A stretch of 64,000 nt of DNA from Liolophura sinensis (taxonomy: Eukaryota > Mollusca > Polyplacophora > Chitonida > Chitonidae), in assembly GCF_032854445.1 (NCBI RefSeq), contig NC_088295.1:55349249-55413248 (forward strand), in the 5' to 3' direction. How positions within the stretch are numbered: position 1 is the stretch's first letter; every line of letters starts with the position of its first letter. Of this stretch, positions 49,801-57,229 are shown piece by piece. The notes beneath the pieces are model-generated. The model ran no database searches and was not told the DNA's origin. It worked only from the letters and a program-made list of their open reading frames with translations. The translations under genes were made by a program, and so were the position numbers.

Positions 49801-52800
49801 CCTAATGACACCACTAGAATACCAGGTGAACAGAACACAACATGCACAGTAATACTTCAGTCAGTGATTTACTGTATACTAAGAGCCTCAGGTGAATCAA
49901 ACGCATCTATAACGTAACACCACAGTGCTTTTCATCCTTGTCTTTAATCTGCATGGGGACTGCCACAAATGTTCTTGAAACCAGTGTCATACATACTGCA
50001 CTTTTGTAAAGCTACATGTATGCTGCCAGCCAACAAAAGTCAATGTAGTTTATAATGCAGGATTTTCTTTTTTCTTTCTTTTTTTATCCTCCTTTTTTTC
50101 TTTCATTCAAGGGTGTTACATAACTAAAACAAGACAGACAGAGCAATATTCATTGATGTTGCTGAAGTGCTCCAAGGCTTTCAATGATACATGATACGAT
50201 TATAATGGCCTATTGTAAGCGCCCTCCAAAAGGTAATTTCTCCAACCCCAGCGTCTGATGGAGTACAGCAAAATTGATGTGATTTGTTAAAGAAGAAATC
50301 AGTGGGAGAAGGAATGTTATAGAAACTAGGCTGGGAGACTGGTACTCATTGAAACGGGAACAAAAAGGAACAGGTGGTAGCAGTGTTTACTGACTGGCCT
50401 GTATGTTTGGTATGAATTAACACAGCCAAGCTGAGAGAGTGAGGAGGTGGGGGGACTCCCATTGTAGGAGCTCTCAGGCTACAGCTGGCTGATTACATGG
50501 ACTTAAGCTCAGCAATGCCACACTGACAGGTGGTCTCCCAATAAGACAGGCAATCCTTAGGCCAGACAACAGCCAGAGGGACCCAGGAGCTATAATTAGC
50601 CTAGGAGGACTTCCCCACAGGGAAGCCCTTGCCACAACCTGAACATTTGCCAGCAATAATGGGAACCTCCTAACCGGCCCTATAAGCACCTGACCCTTGA
50701 CCCCTCCTGAGTAGACCGGCCCAGAAGACAAGTATGCACATGTAATGTTTTGGTATGTGATGACATAAAGGCCAGACCAGTCCATGCCGCAAACACGCTA
50801 GTATGCCTGTCCTCCGCTGAGACGCAAGGGACATGTTGCTGCCATCATTGTCACTCTCCTCAAATCACAAAGACAGGGTTGTATTAATTGTTAAATAACA
50901 CAAAATCAATAGTTGAACATGCCGGGCCCCAGCGCCAGGGACAACACTAGAGAACCCTGATGAATCAAATCTTAATCTCATTCATTATTGGCCACAAGGC
51001 TTCGGTCATGTGTCAAAACAATATCAAACACTGCTCCACTTGTCTCGCCAATTCTCCTTCATCAATGGGCGACACAACGCAACTAACATTTAATAAGGCT
51101 GGAGCAACAGCCCCTCCTTCAACATCCAGGCACTGGGCCATTGCGTAGTTCAAACATCACCAACATGCTTAATGGCAATACTACGCAAATTCCATGCAGC
51201 ACATATCATTAACCAGGGCACCTTTGTACCACACATATTCAAAAATGCACGTCATTAAAGTCAGTAAGAAAAATACACAGATTTACTTTCCTTACCTAAT
51301 TCTTTCATACGATAATACCATCCTCATAAGAAGCATTAAGAGTGCCAAAAATTTAAAACCTCAGAACACTAATTACCCTAATTTCTCAACCTTTTCACAT
51401 GAGAAAGCAACTTTCAGTGCAATTTATGCAAAGTTTTAATTTAATTCTGGACACCAAACTACATCAGTTGGATTGATCAGATTGAGAGCTTCACAAAAAG
51501 TGTAATATCATCAGTCAACACAGAATATGCCTGAATAAACACCTTGCACACACGCGGAAAGGTTGAAGCATAACAGTATCAATTACTTCAACTGTCTCCA
51601 CACTGAAAAATCCCATAGTTCGCCGAGATTTCTGCACAAGTTGAATATCACTCATGAATTGAACACATAATATGATAATGGTAAGTAATCCAGAATGTAA
51701 TTCAGCACTGATTATTAACAATCTATAATCACTAGGTTGCTGTATGGACGTAAGTACAGACAACCTTTGCTTACAAAACACTTACATCTGTCCATTTTTA
51801 ATTCTGAAAAATGTGGTGAAAATGAAAGAATAGAAAAACCAGTGTTCTTCAAAAATTTATCAGGACATGACAATAGTGTTAAGAAAATGTGTGTCAAATC
51901 AGATCAGTACAAACAGTAGTTGTTGAGATATCTTATTCGCAAAAGTATGCCACACAAAACACACTCAATCACCGACAGATGCAAATCAAGGCACCCCCCA
52001 CAGCATTTGCAACACAGAGCATAAAAATCAAGGCTTTTCTTATTGCATTGTAAAGTTAACTGATGTGTTCTTGTTATCTATACATACAAAGTTTCATAAA
52101 ACATGCAAAAAGCAGGCAAAGAAAAAAAAAACAAAAAAACACCACTGTATTATTTTTCTATGTACATAGATGAAATGCTAGACCCCCCAGGGAAAAGGGC
52201 ATCTACGGGCTGTGTGAGGTGATCTGTTAACATGCAGTGACAAATTCACACTTATTGCAGATCACAAATCTGCGTACATTCCATGTCAACATTCAAGTAA
52301 ACCTTTGTTTTTCTTCTACTGATGTGAAAAGCCTTGGCAAACAGTGTCTGTTTGTCATGCATGTAGCGCCACTTCTCTTCATTTCTATGTGGCCGATCTT
52401 AAATGTCTGCGCAGATCCAATTTACTTAGAAGAGAAGCTCAACCAACAGTGAATCTGCAAGACACACGACCGGGTAAATTTGCCTATTTGTGAAAACACA
52501 CAGGCAAGTGGATCTCCAATACCTTAAGCAGTAAGTCAAATTCCAAATCAGCAAACCTTTGCTTTAGTGAACGCTAACTAATTCACAGGTTACTTTTTGC
52601 AAGAGAAAACACAACTAAGTTTTTACTACATTTAAATAATAATAAAAAAGCCTCAAAAAACATGTTCTCTTTGAAAGTTGCCAAAAAAGGAATTCAACAT
52701 GGTGTGTTCAGCAGGTTCATAGATTGATTTACCTGATTGGGGTTTCAAACCACATTTAAGAATATTTCACATACATCCCCAGTGTGAGGTACAGGTAGGC

Positions 52801-55800
52801 ACACCATAATAATGGAAGACAAGTAGTCTTCAACCTATGTCGCAAATGGTCATATGAGCTTTGCCATTAACCTCCTGTCACCAAAGTCTCACAAGAAATG
52901 AGAGGAGGAGGAATGTAAAAATTCCCTGTCTAACACTAGGTTTGAACCCGCATCCTGAATGTTCTAGAGGTTGAAGGATATTTTCTTTGATTATGGATGA
53001 TTTCCTGTTAGCAAAACAATTCACCAGATTATATTATAAATACTTGAGAACTCTAGAGAACAATCACAATATTTGTGTTAAAAATGATAGAATATTCTCC
53101 ATAAAAAGCTTATAAATTCAAATGCTAAAACATTGTAGATTTCCATAATCGTACTAATCATGTTCGTGGAATAGTGAACATCCATGGATCTGTTGTGAAT
53201 AAATGGAGAAGTAGACAAACATACAAGATTGAGGCAAATTTTCACAAAAATTTATACATCAACTTTTCTTAGTTTTTCTCACAAATAAGATCACCTTAAT
53301 GTGCTATAACCTACATGACATCATTTCTGAAAAGAGTTTCGAGAAGTTTTTCAAAAGTGGTCCCTGGACGCTACCTTTCCGCCTAAAACTGACTAAGAGG
53401 TAAAAACAGAACGAGTCAGCAGTAATAAAAAAAAACCTTCAGTCTGATTTGATGGTGGACAGTGATTGCTGATTTCCATGGCAAGCTATGTGATAAGTAT
53501 ACGTTTTAATCAGTTTCTCATAGGAATTCATCAAATACCTAGTTGCCGACAACTATCATGATTAACAGATTTATCTACACAGCTAAGACATTGTACATGC
53601 AATGTACAGTGTACAGCTCCACTAAAGTCATAACACGCATACAATTCCTCAGTTCTACAGTTATGTCCCCTTAACTGTACTACACAACTGTACAGCCAAG
53701 ACAGCTCAATGTGTGATCATAATAAAGCATACATGCAAGAGATTTCCTGCACAACTTCAGGTTTTTAATCCTCCTGCGGGTTCACACTTAATCACAGTTC
53801 GTTAACCGTTAGTTACTTGAAACACAGTGATGATTGTTTCGTCATAGCCCACTTGGTTATGATTGACAGTTTGAATGGGCACTGCCAGAAACATGTACAT
53901 AGATGAACAAGTAGGTTAAACAACATGCTTTATGTAAAGGGGAGGGGGGGGGGGCAGAGCAGGAAATAGCTTACCTATAGGTAATGTGGCAAACAAGGCT
54001 TCACAAAAAATTACATCTTCTTTTATAGCAAATAAGAAAGGCTGTGTCGACAGTCCGGGTAGAACCAAAACTCAGTAAACACACTGAATGAGATGACATT
54101 TTGATGGTCATGAAGATTTCAATTACAAAAGGGGTCCACAAACAGACCCAGTATAACTACAAGGTTGCATTTCAATTCTTCACGGTTTTGAACTTTTATA
54201 CTGTGTATGATATAAAACATTCTGAAAGTAAGGCACTATCCGAGGTGTTGACATAACTGTGTGTAAGTATGATGTAGACTTTCTTGACTGGACAATCAAG
54301 AACATCTAACTAACCTATCATATACAATGATGTTTCCACTGTGTGCAGGTCTACAGGATGCCTCACAGATTTATTTACATACTTCATTAATTTCTTTATG
54401 GTGTTAGGTGTCAACATTGCTTTGCCCACAGCTAAATGAGCAGTATCCGGATGAGGCGGTTAAGACACGGGCCATTGTGAAACTGTCTGATTCTACTGAC
54501 ACCCTGGAATTGGTTGATATAGTTGAACACAAGGTCAAGGTCAAATTGACATCAATGATTTATTCCACTGATAAGTTTTGTAGTGCTAGAATTTGCTTGT
54601 AAACTGGTAGTTTGATTTCACTGGGAAGAAAATTCCTGCAGCATGCCTGGTGTCGGATGAATTTCATTCATCAATTCCAAATAAGATACAGTGTAACATT
54701 CTAAAGTGTGTGAAAGAAATAGTGTATGGCAATGTGTGAAATGTCCTCAGAGTCAGGGCAAGACAGCCCTATGCATGTAAAACACACATCAAACGCGCGT
54801 ATGATGTAAAAAAATTAATGATAAAGTGGACCAAATGCATCTTGTATTTTAGGGTTAACATTCCCAAATGCTGACAACTTCCTACATTCAAATTGTATTT
54901 AAACAGTGTTCATTTCATCCACCTTTGAACCAGATGTTCCTCTGTCAAGACGAGTCTTTCTAAAGACATTTACTTCATACATAAACAAGCTCTATCGTAC
55001 AAAAGGATAAGGTCGTCACCTACGTGTCAAACAACAGCACAAGGTTCTGTAAATTAACATCCAGTGGTCACACAAGAATACACTCTTAGTGCTCAACTCG
55101 TGTACGATAGAACTTTTGAAATGCTTATGCCAGCGATTACTGTTCCACTTCTTTTACCAATATTTGAGACACATTTCATGTCAGAAAGAATTTTTTGAAA
55201 AGGCACCATTTCACCATAAATAATTTTTATGTACAATATTTTAAAACTATTTCTTACAGCAAAGGCCTTATTTATATTGGTCACCCACAAACTCATTTCC
55301 ACCATGAGTTGATAGAGTTCAGATATTCAAAAATATCACGAATGTTACTAACATGTTATTTAAAGATGCCGGCATCTATGTATTATGAAAGCACCCAAAG
55401 ACAAAATAATCAAGATAAATTTTGTTCTACAACTTTTACTTAGTTCTGACATAGGGCTTCCACTTTTGAGCCATGAAACCATCAGGTAAAACTCTATAAC
55501 TGGCTTTCCTAGAAGGCACTATACTGTCAAGTACACCAGCTATGGGACATCCTTGCCAACACAAAACTTGTTTTTACCCGATATAAATTTGACAACTTAT
55601 TGTGTGATGAAATGATAGGTACATTCACGGAGCTTACCTGTTAACGAAGCCGGTGTGTTTGAGCGTGATCCAGTGGAACCAGCAGGCGATGTGACGGGTC
55701 GCAGAGAGGATACCACTGGGTGTTGAGGGCCTGAAGATGATGTCGGAGGGGTACTTAATCTACCCCCATCACTGTTCTCATCAAAATTGGAATTCACCTC
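23651..55800 (-). CDS. ARID1: ARID1 (BAF250/Osa), SWI/SNF chromatin-remodelling subunit; 14 exons, N terminus missing
   Basis: Spliced gene read from high to low coordinates: 55800-55638, 48306-48211, 47772-47626, 47033-45687, 44435-44272, 43462-43343, 41398-41204, 41030-40808, 32502-31614, 30639-30221, 29446-29339, 27607-27411, 26660-26537, 25857-23651 (stop TGA at 23653-23651). Every intron is GT-AG, adjoining phases match and the total is 6399 nt, giving 2132 residues. The product matches ARID1A/B and fly Osa: a disordered N-terminal part rich in Gly, Pro, Met and Ser, the ARID domain (about 697-785), a second disordered part, the FPPDSVEAIQPLL and EAWRLMMALKSGMLAEST segments, and BAF250_C (about 1822-2132). 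In the family, this subunit defines the canonical BAF complex, binds DNA with little sequence preference and helps recruit the complex to enhancers. Human ARID1A has 2285 residues, and alignment of the first exon here suggests several hundred N-terminal residues lie beyond the window. No start codon or promoter is seen. Exons 3-8 also occur in a second copy at 33278-40134. Confidence 0.96.
25858..26536 (-). other. ARID1: ARID1 intron (last)
   Basis: 679 bp between the FPPDSVEAIQP exon and the last exon; phase 1. No other feature seen. Confidence 0.9.
26537..26660 (-). CDS. ARID1: ARID1 exon 13 of window (FPPDSVEAIQP block)
   Basis: 124 nt; acceptor AG at 26662-26661, donor GT at 26536-26535. 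It encodes KSGMIQNTHFMPKKEIIFPP, then DSVEAIQPLLAKRKKLTSK and DV with a split Gly. It aligns with human [20 protein letters not shown] and RRRLTMKDIG, one of the most conserved blocks outside the named domains. Confidence 0.95.
26661..27410 (-). other. ARID1: ARID1 intron carrying the full-length SINE
   Basis: 750 bp, phase 0; about a third of it is the SINE at 26821-27085. Confidence 0.9.
26821..27085 (+). mobile_element. Full-length tRNA-derived SINE with target-site duplication
   Basis: Begins with a tRNA-like head: a box A-like TGGCTCAGTTGG near 26832 and a box B-like GTGAGTTGAAGTCC near 26899. A conserved body follows (HCCACCATAATGCTGG-type core near 27007), then a tail ending in AATAAATAAAT-type repeats. 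A perfect 10-bp direct repeat, CATGGTTTAA, flanks it at 26811-26820 and 27086-27095. It sits in the ARID1 intron between the exons at 26537-26660 and 27411-27607, antisense to the gene. Several older fragments of the same family occur in the window. Confidence 0.9.
27411..27607 (-). CDS. ARID1: ARID1 exon 12 of window
   Basis: 197 nt; acceptor AG at 27609-27608, donor GT at 27410-27409. It encodes SRRDMSGWSPMPRYPPQHPG, then a Pro/Gly/Met-rich stretch and SPQREKMGYMSPPKLQ. The next residues, KSGMIQ, correspond to human HSGMKMQ, placing this exon just before the conserved FPP block. Confidence 0.88.
27608..29338 (-). other. ARID1: ARID1 intron
   Basis: 1731 bp, phase 1. AT-rich; no repeat or exon recognised apart from an A13 run near 28938. 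Confidence 0.88.
29339..29446 (-). CDS. ARID1: ARID1 exon 11 of window
   Basis: 108 nt; acceptor AG at 29448-29447, donor GT at 29338-29337. It encodes YCQQPSMYGEKNTMGSGYG, then PHRSGMLPPHHDGQMA, linking NMPPA upstream to ESRRDMSGW downstream. Low-complexity linker with no recognised domain; assigned by phase and position. Confidence 0.85.
29447..30220 (-). other. ARID1: ARID1 intron
   Basis: 774 bp, phase 1; no further feature recognised. Confidence 0.88.
30221..30639 (-). CDS. ARID1: ARID1 exon 10 of window (Pro/Gln-rich)
   Basis: 419 nt; acceptor AG at 30641-30640, donor GT at 30220-30219. The split Arg codon joins QQQFER to YEQQGSMAPPGNQPF. It contains QQHGPDQMYPGRYSSQQ, a TPPPPPHQQPPQPSTPQ run and RPIYGTPPKRYLERPEY. 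It is disordered and Pro/Gln-rich, like the matching part of ARID1A/B. Confidence 0.92.
30640..31613 (-). other. ARID1: ARID1 intron
   Basis: 974 bp, phase 2; no further feature recognised. Confidence 0.88.
31614..32502 (-). CDS. ARID1: ARID1 exon 9 of window (Met/Gly/Asn/Pro-rich)
   Basis: 889 nt; acceptor AG at 32504-32503, donor GT at 31613-31612. It begins NSQGSQDAFRPASAPNSQGM, comparable with SVGIQDAF after the ARID domain in human ARID1A and NSQDSF in Osa. The rest is disordered: many Met-Gly-Asn and Met-Met-Pro words, VSVQDPFADEP, then PPGPPGPPGSQ and SADPYSSNNSSQFSG. It lies left of the duplicated segment and occurs once. Confidence 0.92.
32503..33277 (-). other. ARID1: ARID1 intron after the ARID domain (left contig)
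   Basis: 775 bp, phase 1. Sequence homologous to the right copy begins at 32804; 32503-32803 occurs once in the window. Confidence 0.88.
33278..33500 (-). CDS. ARID1: Duplicate of the ARID1 exon for the second half of the ARID domain (left copy)
   Basis: Encodes the same residues as 40808-41030 with the same splice sites (donor GT at 33277-33276). It should not be counted as an additional exon: including both copies in one transcript would repeat half of the ARID domain. Confidence 0.9.
33674..33868 (-). CDS. ARID1: Duplicate of the ARID1 exon for the first half of the ARID domain (left copy)
   Basis: Same 65 residues as 41204-41398, with one silent codon difference (CGG versus CGT for Arg). 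Splice sites are intact. Treated as the other allele of the same exon. Confidence 0.9.
33869..35812 (-). other. ARID1: ARID1 intron before the ARID domain, left copy
   Basis: 1944 bp (41399-43342 in the right copy), phase 0. Mostly AT-rich, but about 35380-35760 is strongly G-rich on + (C/T-rich in the transcript) with a GGG(T)GGG...GGG...GGG pattern at 35386-35410. Confidence 0.85.
35813..35932 (-). CDS. ARID1: Duplicate of ARID1 SSPSWPGTP exon (left copy)
   Basis: Forty codons identical in translation to 43343-43462, with acceptor AG at 35934-35933 and donor GT at 35812-35811. Treated as the other allele. Confidence 0.87.
36742..36905 (-). CDS. ARID1: Duplicate of ARID1 Ser/Thr-rich DKKKK exon (left copy)
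   Basis: Same translation as 44272-44435, ending PDKKKK at the donor GT (36741-36740). Treated as the other allele. Confidence 0.87.
36906..38148 (-). other. ARID1: ARID1 intron, left copy, most divergent part of the duplication
   Basis: Corresponds to 44436-45686. The first part is nearly identical; from about 37460 to 38110 there are many SNPs and indels and the different homopolymer at 37773. Confidence 0.85.
37773..37798. repeat. Poly(G) tract, left copy
   Basis: G16-A-G9 after a TTT. The allelic site at 45307-45345 reads T20-G19 instead. Confidence 0.9.
38149..39497 (-). pseudogene. ARID1: Left copy of ARID1 large low-complexity exon, frame broken by indels
   Basis: Corresponds to 45687-47033 but is 1349 nt instead of 1347. 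Between about 38830 and 39150 there are several one- or two-base insertions and deletions relative to the intact copy (for example around 38833, 38842, 38900, 38960-38975, 39035 and 39140-39155). They shift the frame repeatedly and create stops; the frame is open on both sides of this stretch. The clustering suggests uncorrected sequencing errors near a contig end rather than a biological pseudogene. Confidence 0.85.
39498..40087 (-). other. ARID1: ARID1 intron, left copy, with SINE tail
   Basis: Corresponds to 47034-47625. It contains the SINE tail at 40001-40053 and several small indels. Confidence 0.85.
40001..40053 (+). mobile_element. Tail remnant of the second SINE family (left copy)
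   Basis: The CATACGACAGAAAAATTG, TTAAGTATGACGTCAAACC and CCAAACACTC blocks match the 3' end of the element at 13448-13800. It lies 35 bp past the splice donor of the truncated ARID1 exon. Confidence 0.7.
40088..40134 (-). CDS. ARID1: Truncated duplicate of ARID1 exon 3 of window, cut by the gap
   Basis: The last 47 nt of the exon (ending QFHQ plus one base, donor GT at 40087-40086) match 47626-47672. The rest would lie in the N run. Confidence 0.88.
40135..40334. other. Assembly gap, exactly 200 N
   Basis: Two hundred unknown bases, a round number typical of a placeholder. The base before it lies inside an ARID1 exon (left copy) and the base after it inside the intron that precedes the start of the left copy's exons, so the flanks cannot be adjacent in a normal gene. 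Confidence 0.99.
40808..41030 (-). CDS. ARID1: ARID1 exon 8 of window, second half of the ARID domain, intact copy
   Basis: 223 nt; acceptor AG at 41032-41031, donor GT at 40807-40806. It encodes VTKTKKWKEICGVVNIGAS, then SAAFTLKKNYIKYLFSYE and the acidic CKFDKGGIDPAP, followed by a basic tail ending RARAPSP. It completes the ARID domain (human VNKNKKWRELATNLNVG and SLKKQYIQCLYAFECK). It splices onto the exon at 32502, where RAPSPA then NSQGSQDAF is restored. Between these exons the window contains the gap and the other copy. Confidence 0.95.
41204..41398 (-). CDS. ARID1: ARID1 exon 7 of window, first half of the ARID domain, intact copy
   Basis: 195 nt, 65 codons, phase 0/0; acceptor AG at 41400-41399, donor GT at 41203-41202. 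It encodes LSKLFEMGDEPNRRPFLEKL, then PSISKQPLDLYKLYLQVREK and GGMVE. This corresponds to helices 1-4 of the ARID fold; the KQPLDLYKLY core is nearly invariant in ARID1 and Osa. One silent difference (CGT here, CGG in the other copy at 33674-33868) falls in the Arg-Arg-Pro-Phe stretch. Confidence 0.95.
41399..43342 (-). other. ARID1: ARID1 intron before the ARID domain, right copy
   Basis: Same intron as 33869-35812, with only a few substitutions (for example near 42000). The G-rich tract is at about 42910-43290. Confidence 0.85.
43343..43462 (-). CDS. ARID1: ARID1 exon 6 of window (SSPSWPGTP motif), intact copy
   Basis: 120 nt, exactly 40 codons in phase 0/0, acceptor AG at 43464-43463, donor GT at 43342-43341. 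It ends FDNISSPSWPGTP, which matches the SWPRTP motif just before the ARID domain in fly Osa. Being symmetric, it could be skipped without a frameshift, so alternative splicing is possible. The other copy is at 35813-35932. Confidence 0.88.
44272..44435 (-). CDS. ARID1: ARID1 exon 5 of window (Ser/Thr-rich, basic end), intact copy
   Basis: 164 nt; acceptor AG at 44437-44436, donor GT at 44271-44270. It encodes a Thr/Ser/Val-rich stretch followed by VVEDTPDKKKK. The Lys run precedes the ARID domain, as the Lys-rich KTESKSKKSSSS stretch does in human ARID1A, and could serve as a nuclear localisation element. The identical copy is at 36742-36905. Confidence 0.85.
44436..45686 (-). other. ARID1: ARID1 intron, right copy
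   Basis: Allelic to 36906-38148; 1251 bp, phase 1. Confidence 0.85.
45307..45345. repeat. Poly(T)-poly(G) tract, right copy
   Basis: Twenty T followed by nineteen G, corresponding to 37770-37798. Length at such runs is unreliable. Confidence 0.9.
45687..47033 (-). CDS. ARID1: ARID1 exon 4 of window, large low-complexity exon, intact copy
   Basis: 1347 nt encoding about residues 136-585; acceptor AG at 47035-47034, donor GT at 45686-45685. It opens with a GPGPGPGPGPGSG run, then a region built from short Met-Pro-Asn and Gly-Met words (NMPNMPNMPNSG), an alanine-rich patch (AKGAQAAAQAAMLAAANSA) and a Ser/Thr/Pro tail. The alanine patch matches human ARID1A's QETAVAMHVAANSIQNRP in position and character and may be a short helix in otherwise disordered protein. 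The frame is open throughout, unlike the other copy at 38149-39497. Confidence 0.9.
47034..47625 (-). other. ARID1: ARID1 intron, right copy, with SINE tail
   Basis: 592 bp, phase 1; contains the SINE tail at 47539-47593. Confidence 0.85.
47539..47593 (+). mobile_element. Tail remnant of the second SINE family (right copy)
   Basis: Allelic counterpart of 40001-40053 at the same place relative to the ARID1 exon, 33 bp past its donor. It reads CAAGCACTC where the left copy has CAAACACTC. Confidence 0.7.
47626..47772 (-). CDS. ARID1: ARID1 exon 3 of window (Met/Gly/Gln-rich), intact copy
   Basis: 147 nt; acceptor AG at 47774-47773, donor GT at 47625-47624. It encodes a Met/Gly/Asn/Gln-rich disordered segment (for example NQQMMPPPLGPNQMGYG and GQMGHFPQYNSQFHQ). 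The last 47 nt of this exon also occur at 40088-40134, where the other copy runs into the assembly gap. Confidence 0.88.
47773..48210 (-). other. ARID1: ARID1 intron
   Basis: 438 bp, phase 1; outside the duplicated segment. Nothing further seen. Confidence 0.85.
48211..48306 (-). CDS. ARID1: ARID1 exon 2 of window (MPPRPPS motif)
   Basis: A 96-nt exon with acceptor AG at 48308-48307 and donor GT at 48210-48209; both edges split codons in compatible phase. It contains GSPMPPRPPSRQLDGQSRM, which aligns with the conserved NQMPPRPPSGQSD segment of human ARID1A/B. This is the best marker that the surrounding low-complexity exons belong to ARID1. It is too short to stand out by length alone. Confidence 0.88.
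49373..49485 (-). mobile_element. SINE remnant, reverse orientation, in the long ARID1 intron
   Basis: TTATTTATTTGATTGGTG, then ACGACGACCAACATTACGAT, GGGAGGAAACCAGGCAGAGC and GGAAACCCACATCCATCC match the reverse complement of the full SINE. Confidence 0.7.
52735..52975 (-). mobile_element. Possible degenerate SINE in the long ARID1 intron
   Basis: TTTAAGAATATTTCACATAC and a CACCATAATAATGG block, followed 130 bp later by GGTTTGAACCCGCATCC, a box B-like sequence that ends the element on the right. The layout is SINE-like but diverged from the other two families. Confidence 0.4.
53860..53869 (+). promoter_or_regulatory. PBX/MEIS-type composite site
   Basis: TGATTGACAG is the known PBX-MEIS/PREP heterodimer consensus. 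It lies in the long ARID1 intron; function unknown. Confidence 0.35.
55638..55800 (-). CDS. ARID1: ARID1 exon 1 of window (Ser/Pro/Thr-rich linker)
   Basis: Acceptor AG at 55802-55801 and donor GT at 55637-55636. The exon starts in phase 0 and ends with one base of a split Gly codon. It encodes residues 1-54 of the fragment, a Ser/Pro/Thr-rich disordered stretch containing TPPTSSSGPQHPVVSSL and SRSNTPASLTG. It joins smoothly to the next exon (GSPMPPRPPS), which mirrors the order in human ARID1A just before its MPPRPPSG motif. Further 5' exons must exist because there is no initiator here. Confidence 0.85.
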
Positions 55801-56932
55801 CTGTAACAAACAAATTAAAGAAACATTTCATTATTTGGTCTAAACTCTAGTCATTTGAATAACTCAAAATTGCCTGATTTTTAGGAGGAGGTCTTGCTCA
55901 TAAACCAGGAGATGCTGAAATTTTCTACCATTAACAAATATATTACAGATACGTTAATTTTTGGACTACATATAGAAAATGCTTTTTTTTCTATAAGATT
56001 AAGTGCTTAATATACAAGACACAACCCTACAAGCCATTAAAAGATGATAACTCAGGAGAACAAAGATGAAAAAATGCTATAAATAATACTGGTAAGCATT
56101 TGTTCAGAATTCATTTCCCACCTTTGCCAAACGCACAAACTGTAAAGCACAAGGGGGGACATAAATATATCTACAGGTCATTCATCAATAACACACTGAA
56201 GGTCTTCTGCTAGGGTAATCTAACCAGATATTTACATGTCTTCACTATCGACCACAGTCATTGTAAATCCAACTTCACACTCCCGCACCAGAGCTTGTAA
56301 CATTTAGATCACTTTACATCCCAAGTCAACCCAGATCTGCTTCACACAAGAGTGTATCAAACTATTACTTCTGAGAAAACAAACATAAGCCCCTTTCATC
56401 ACTGTACGCTGTGGGGTTACATCCTCTTTGTTACTTCAGCTCTCATGCGTACATTATGTCACTGGTTCAAACACCAATGCTCATTCATGGAGAACATTCA
56501 CAAGTCATTCACAAAGAAACATCTACATGTATCAATGATTTATGTTTCTGATGTTTATTGGATGTTCAATACACCACTTGGGAACTTAACAGAATTATTT
56601 TGAGAAAACTTCTTAAATTTAAATTCTGGTTTAAATCTCCATAGTTTACCAGCTGAGATATGTAAAACATGTACGGTTGGGAAATACAGTGGACAGTTCA
56701 ACCTTATGTTAACACAAGAAGTAGGGTATTTTTTAATGGTCACACAGCATATGGTAAGACCTATATGTACAGCTCTAAATGTCTAACACAAAAGGAGCTG
56801 CCTTCTAGCCCAGAACCCAAGCCAACATCACATGTCCGTCAATATGATAACCAAAAGCAGAAGCCGATGAATATGAAGTGGAAGTATTATTCTGATATCA
56901 TCCCAGCAAAATAGCCAACTGGCTATAGCGCA

Positions 56933-56950
56933 TATATACGTATATATATG

Positions 56951-56981
<31 letters not shown>

Positions 56982-56992
56982 ATGTATATATG
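56933..56992. repeat. Compound (TA)n(TG)n microsatellite
   Basis: TATACGTATATA-type repeats pass into a GTGTGTGTGTGTG tract and back to TATGTATATA. Intronic. Confidence 0.95.
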
Positions 56993-57151
56993 GACAGAGT
57001 GGTGACGAGCCAGGAAGCTTTATCGTTGTAATTTACCATCAACATACATGAACATGGAGTAATGCGACTGGTGTTTAGAAAACATGGTAGGGTAGGGTAG
57101 GAGTAGTGATGCCGTGAGTGTTCACTCCACTGGCGCTTCAGAGCTGACACA

Positions 57152-57229
57152 ACTCCCTGCTCTGACTGTGTATAGAAACTCCCTGCTCTGGCAGTGTATA
57201 GAAACTCCCTGCTCTGACATTGTATAGAC
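57152..57229 (+). repeat. 26-bp tandem repeat, three copies
   Basis: ACTCCCTGCTCTGRC plus TGTATAGAA-type ends; units start at 57152, 57178 and 57204 with few differences. Confidence 0.92.

Larger units (their letters stand above)
48307..55637 (-). other. ARID1: Long ARID1 intron (7.3 kb)
   Basis: Phase 1. It contains a SINE remnant (49373-49485), a possible SINE (52735-52975), a GC-richer block (about 50210-51140), a PBX/MEIS-type site (53860-53869) and an AGGTCA direct repeat (54532-54543). No exon recognised inside it. Confidence 0.82.

Noticed and set aside
54408-54602. 64-codon + strand frame in the long ARID1 intron
   Set aside because: Short, no splice or family evidence; best treated as chance.
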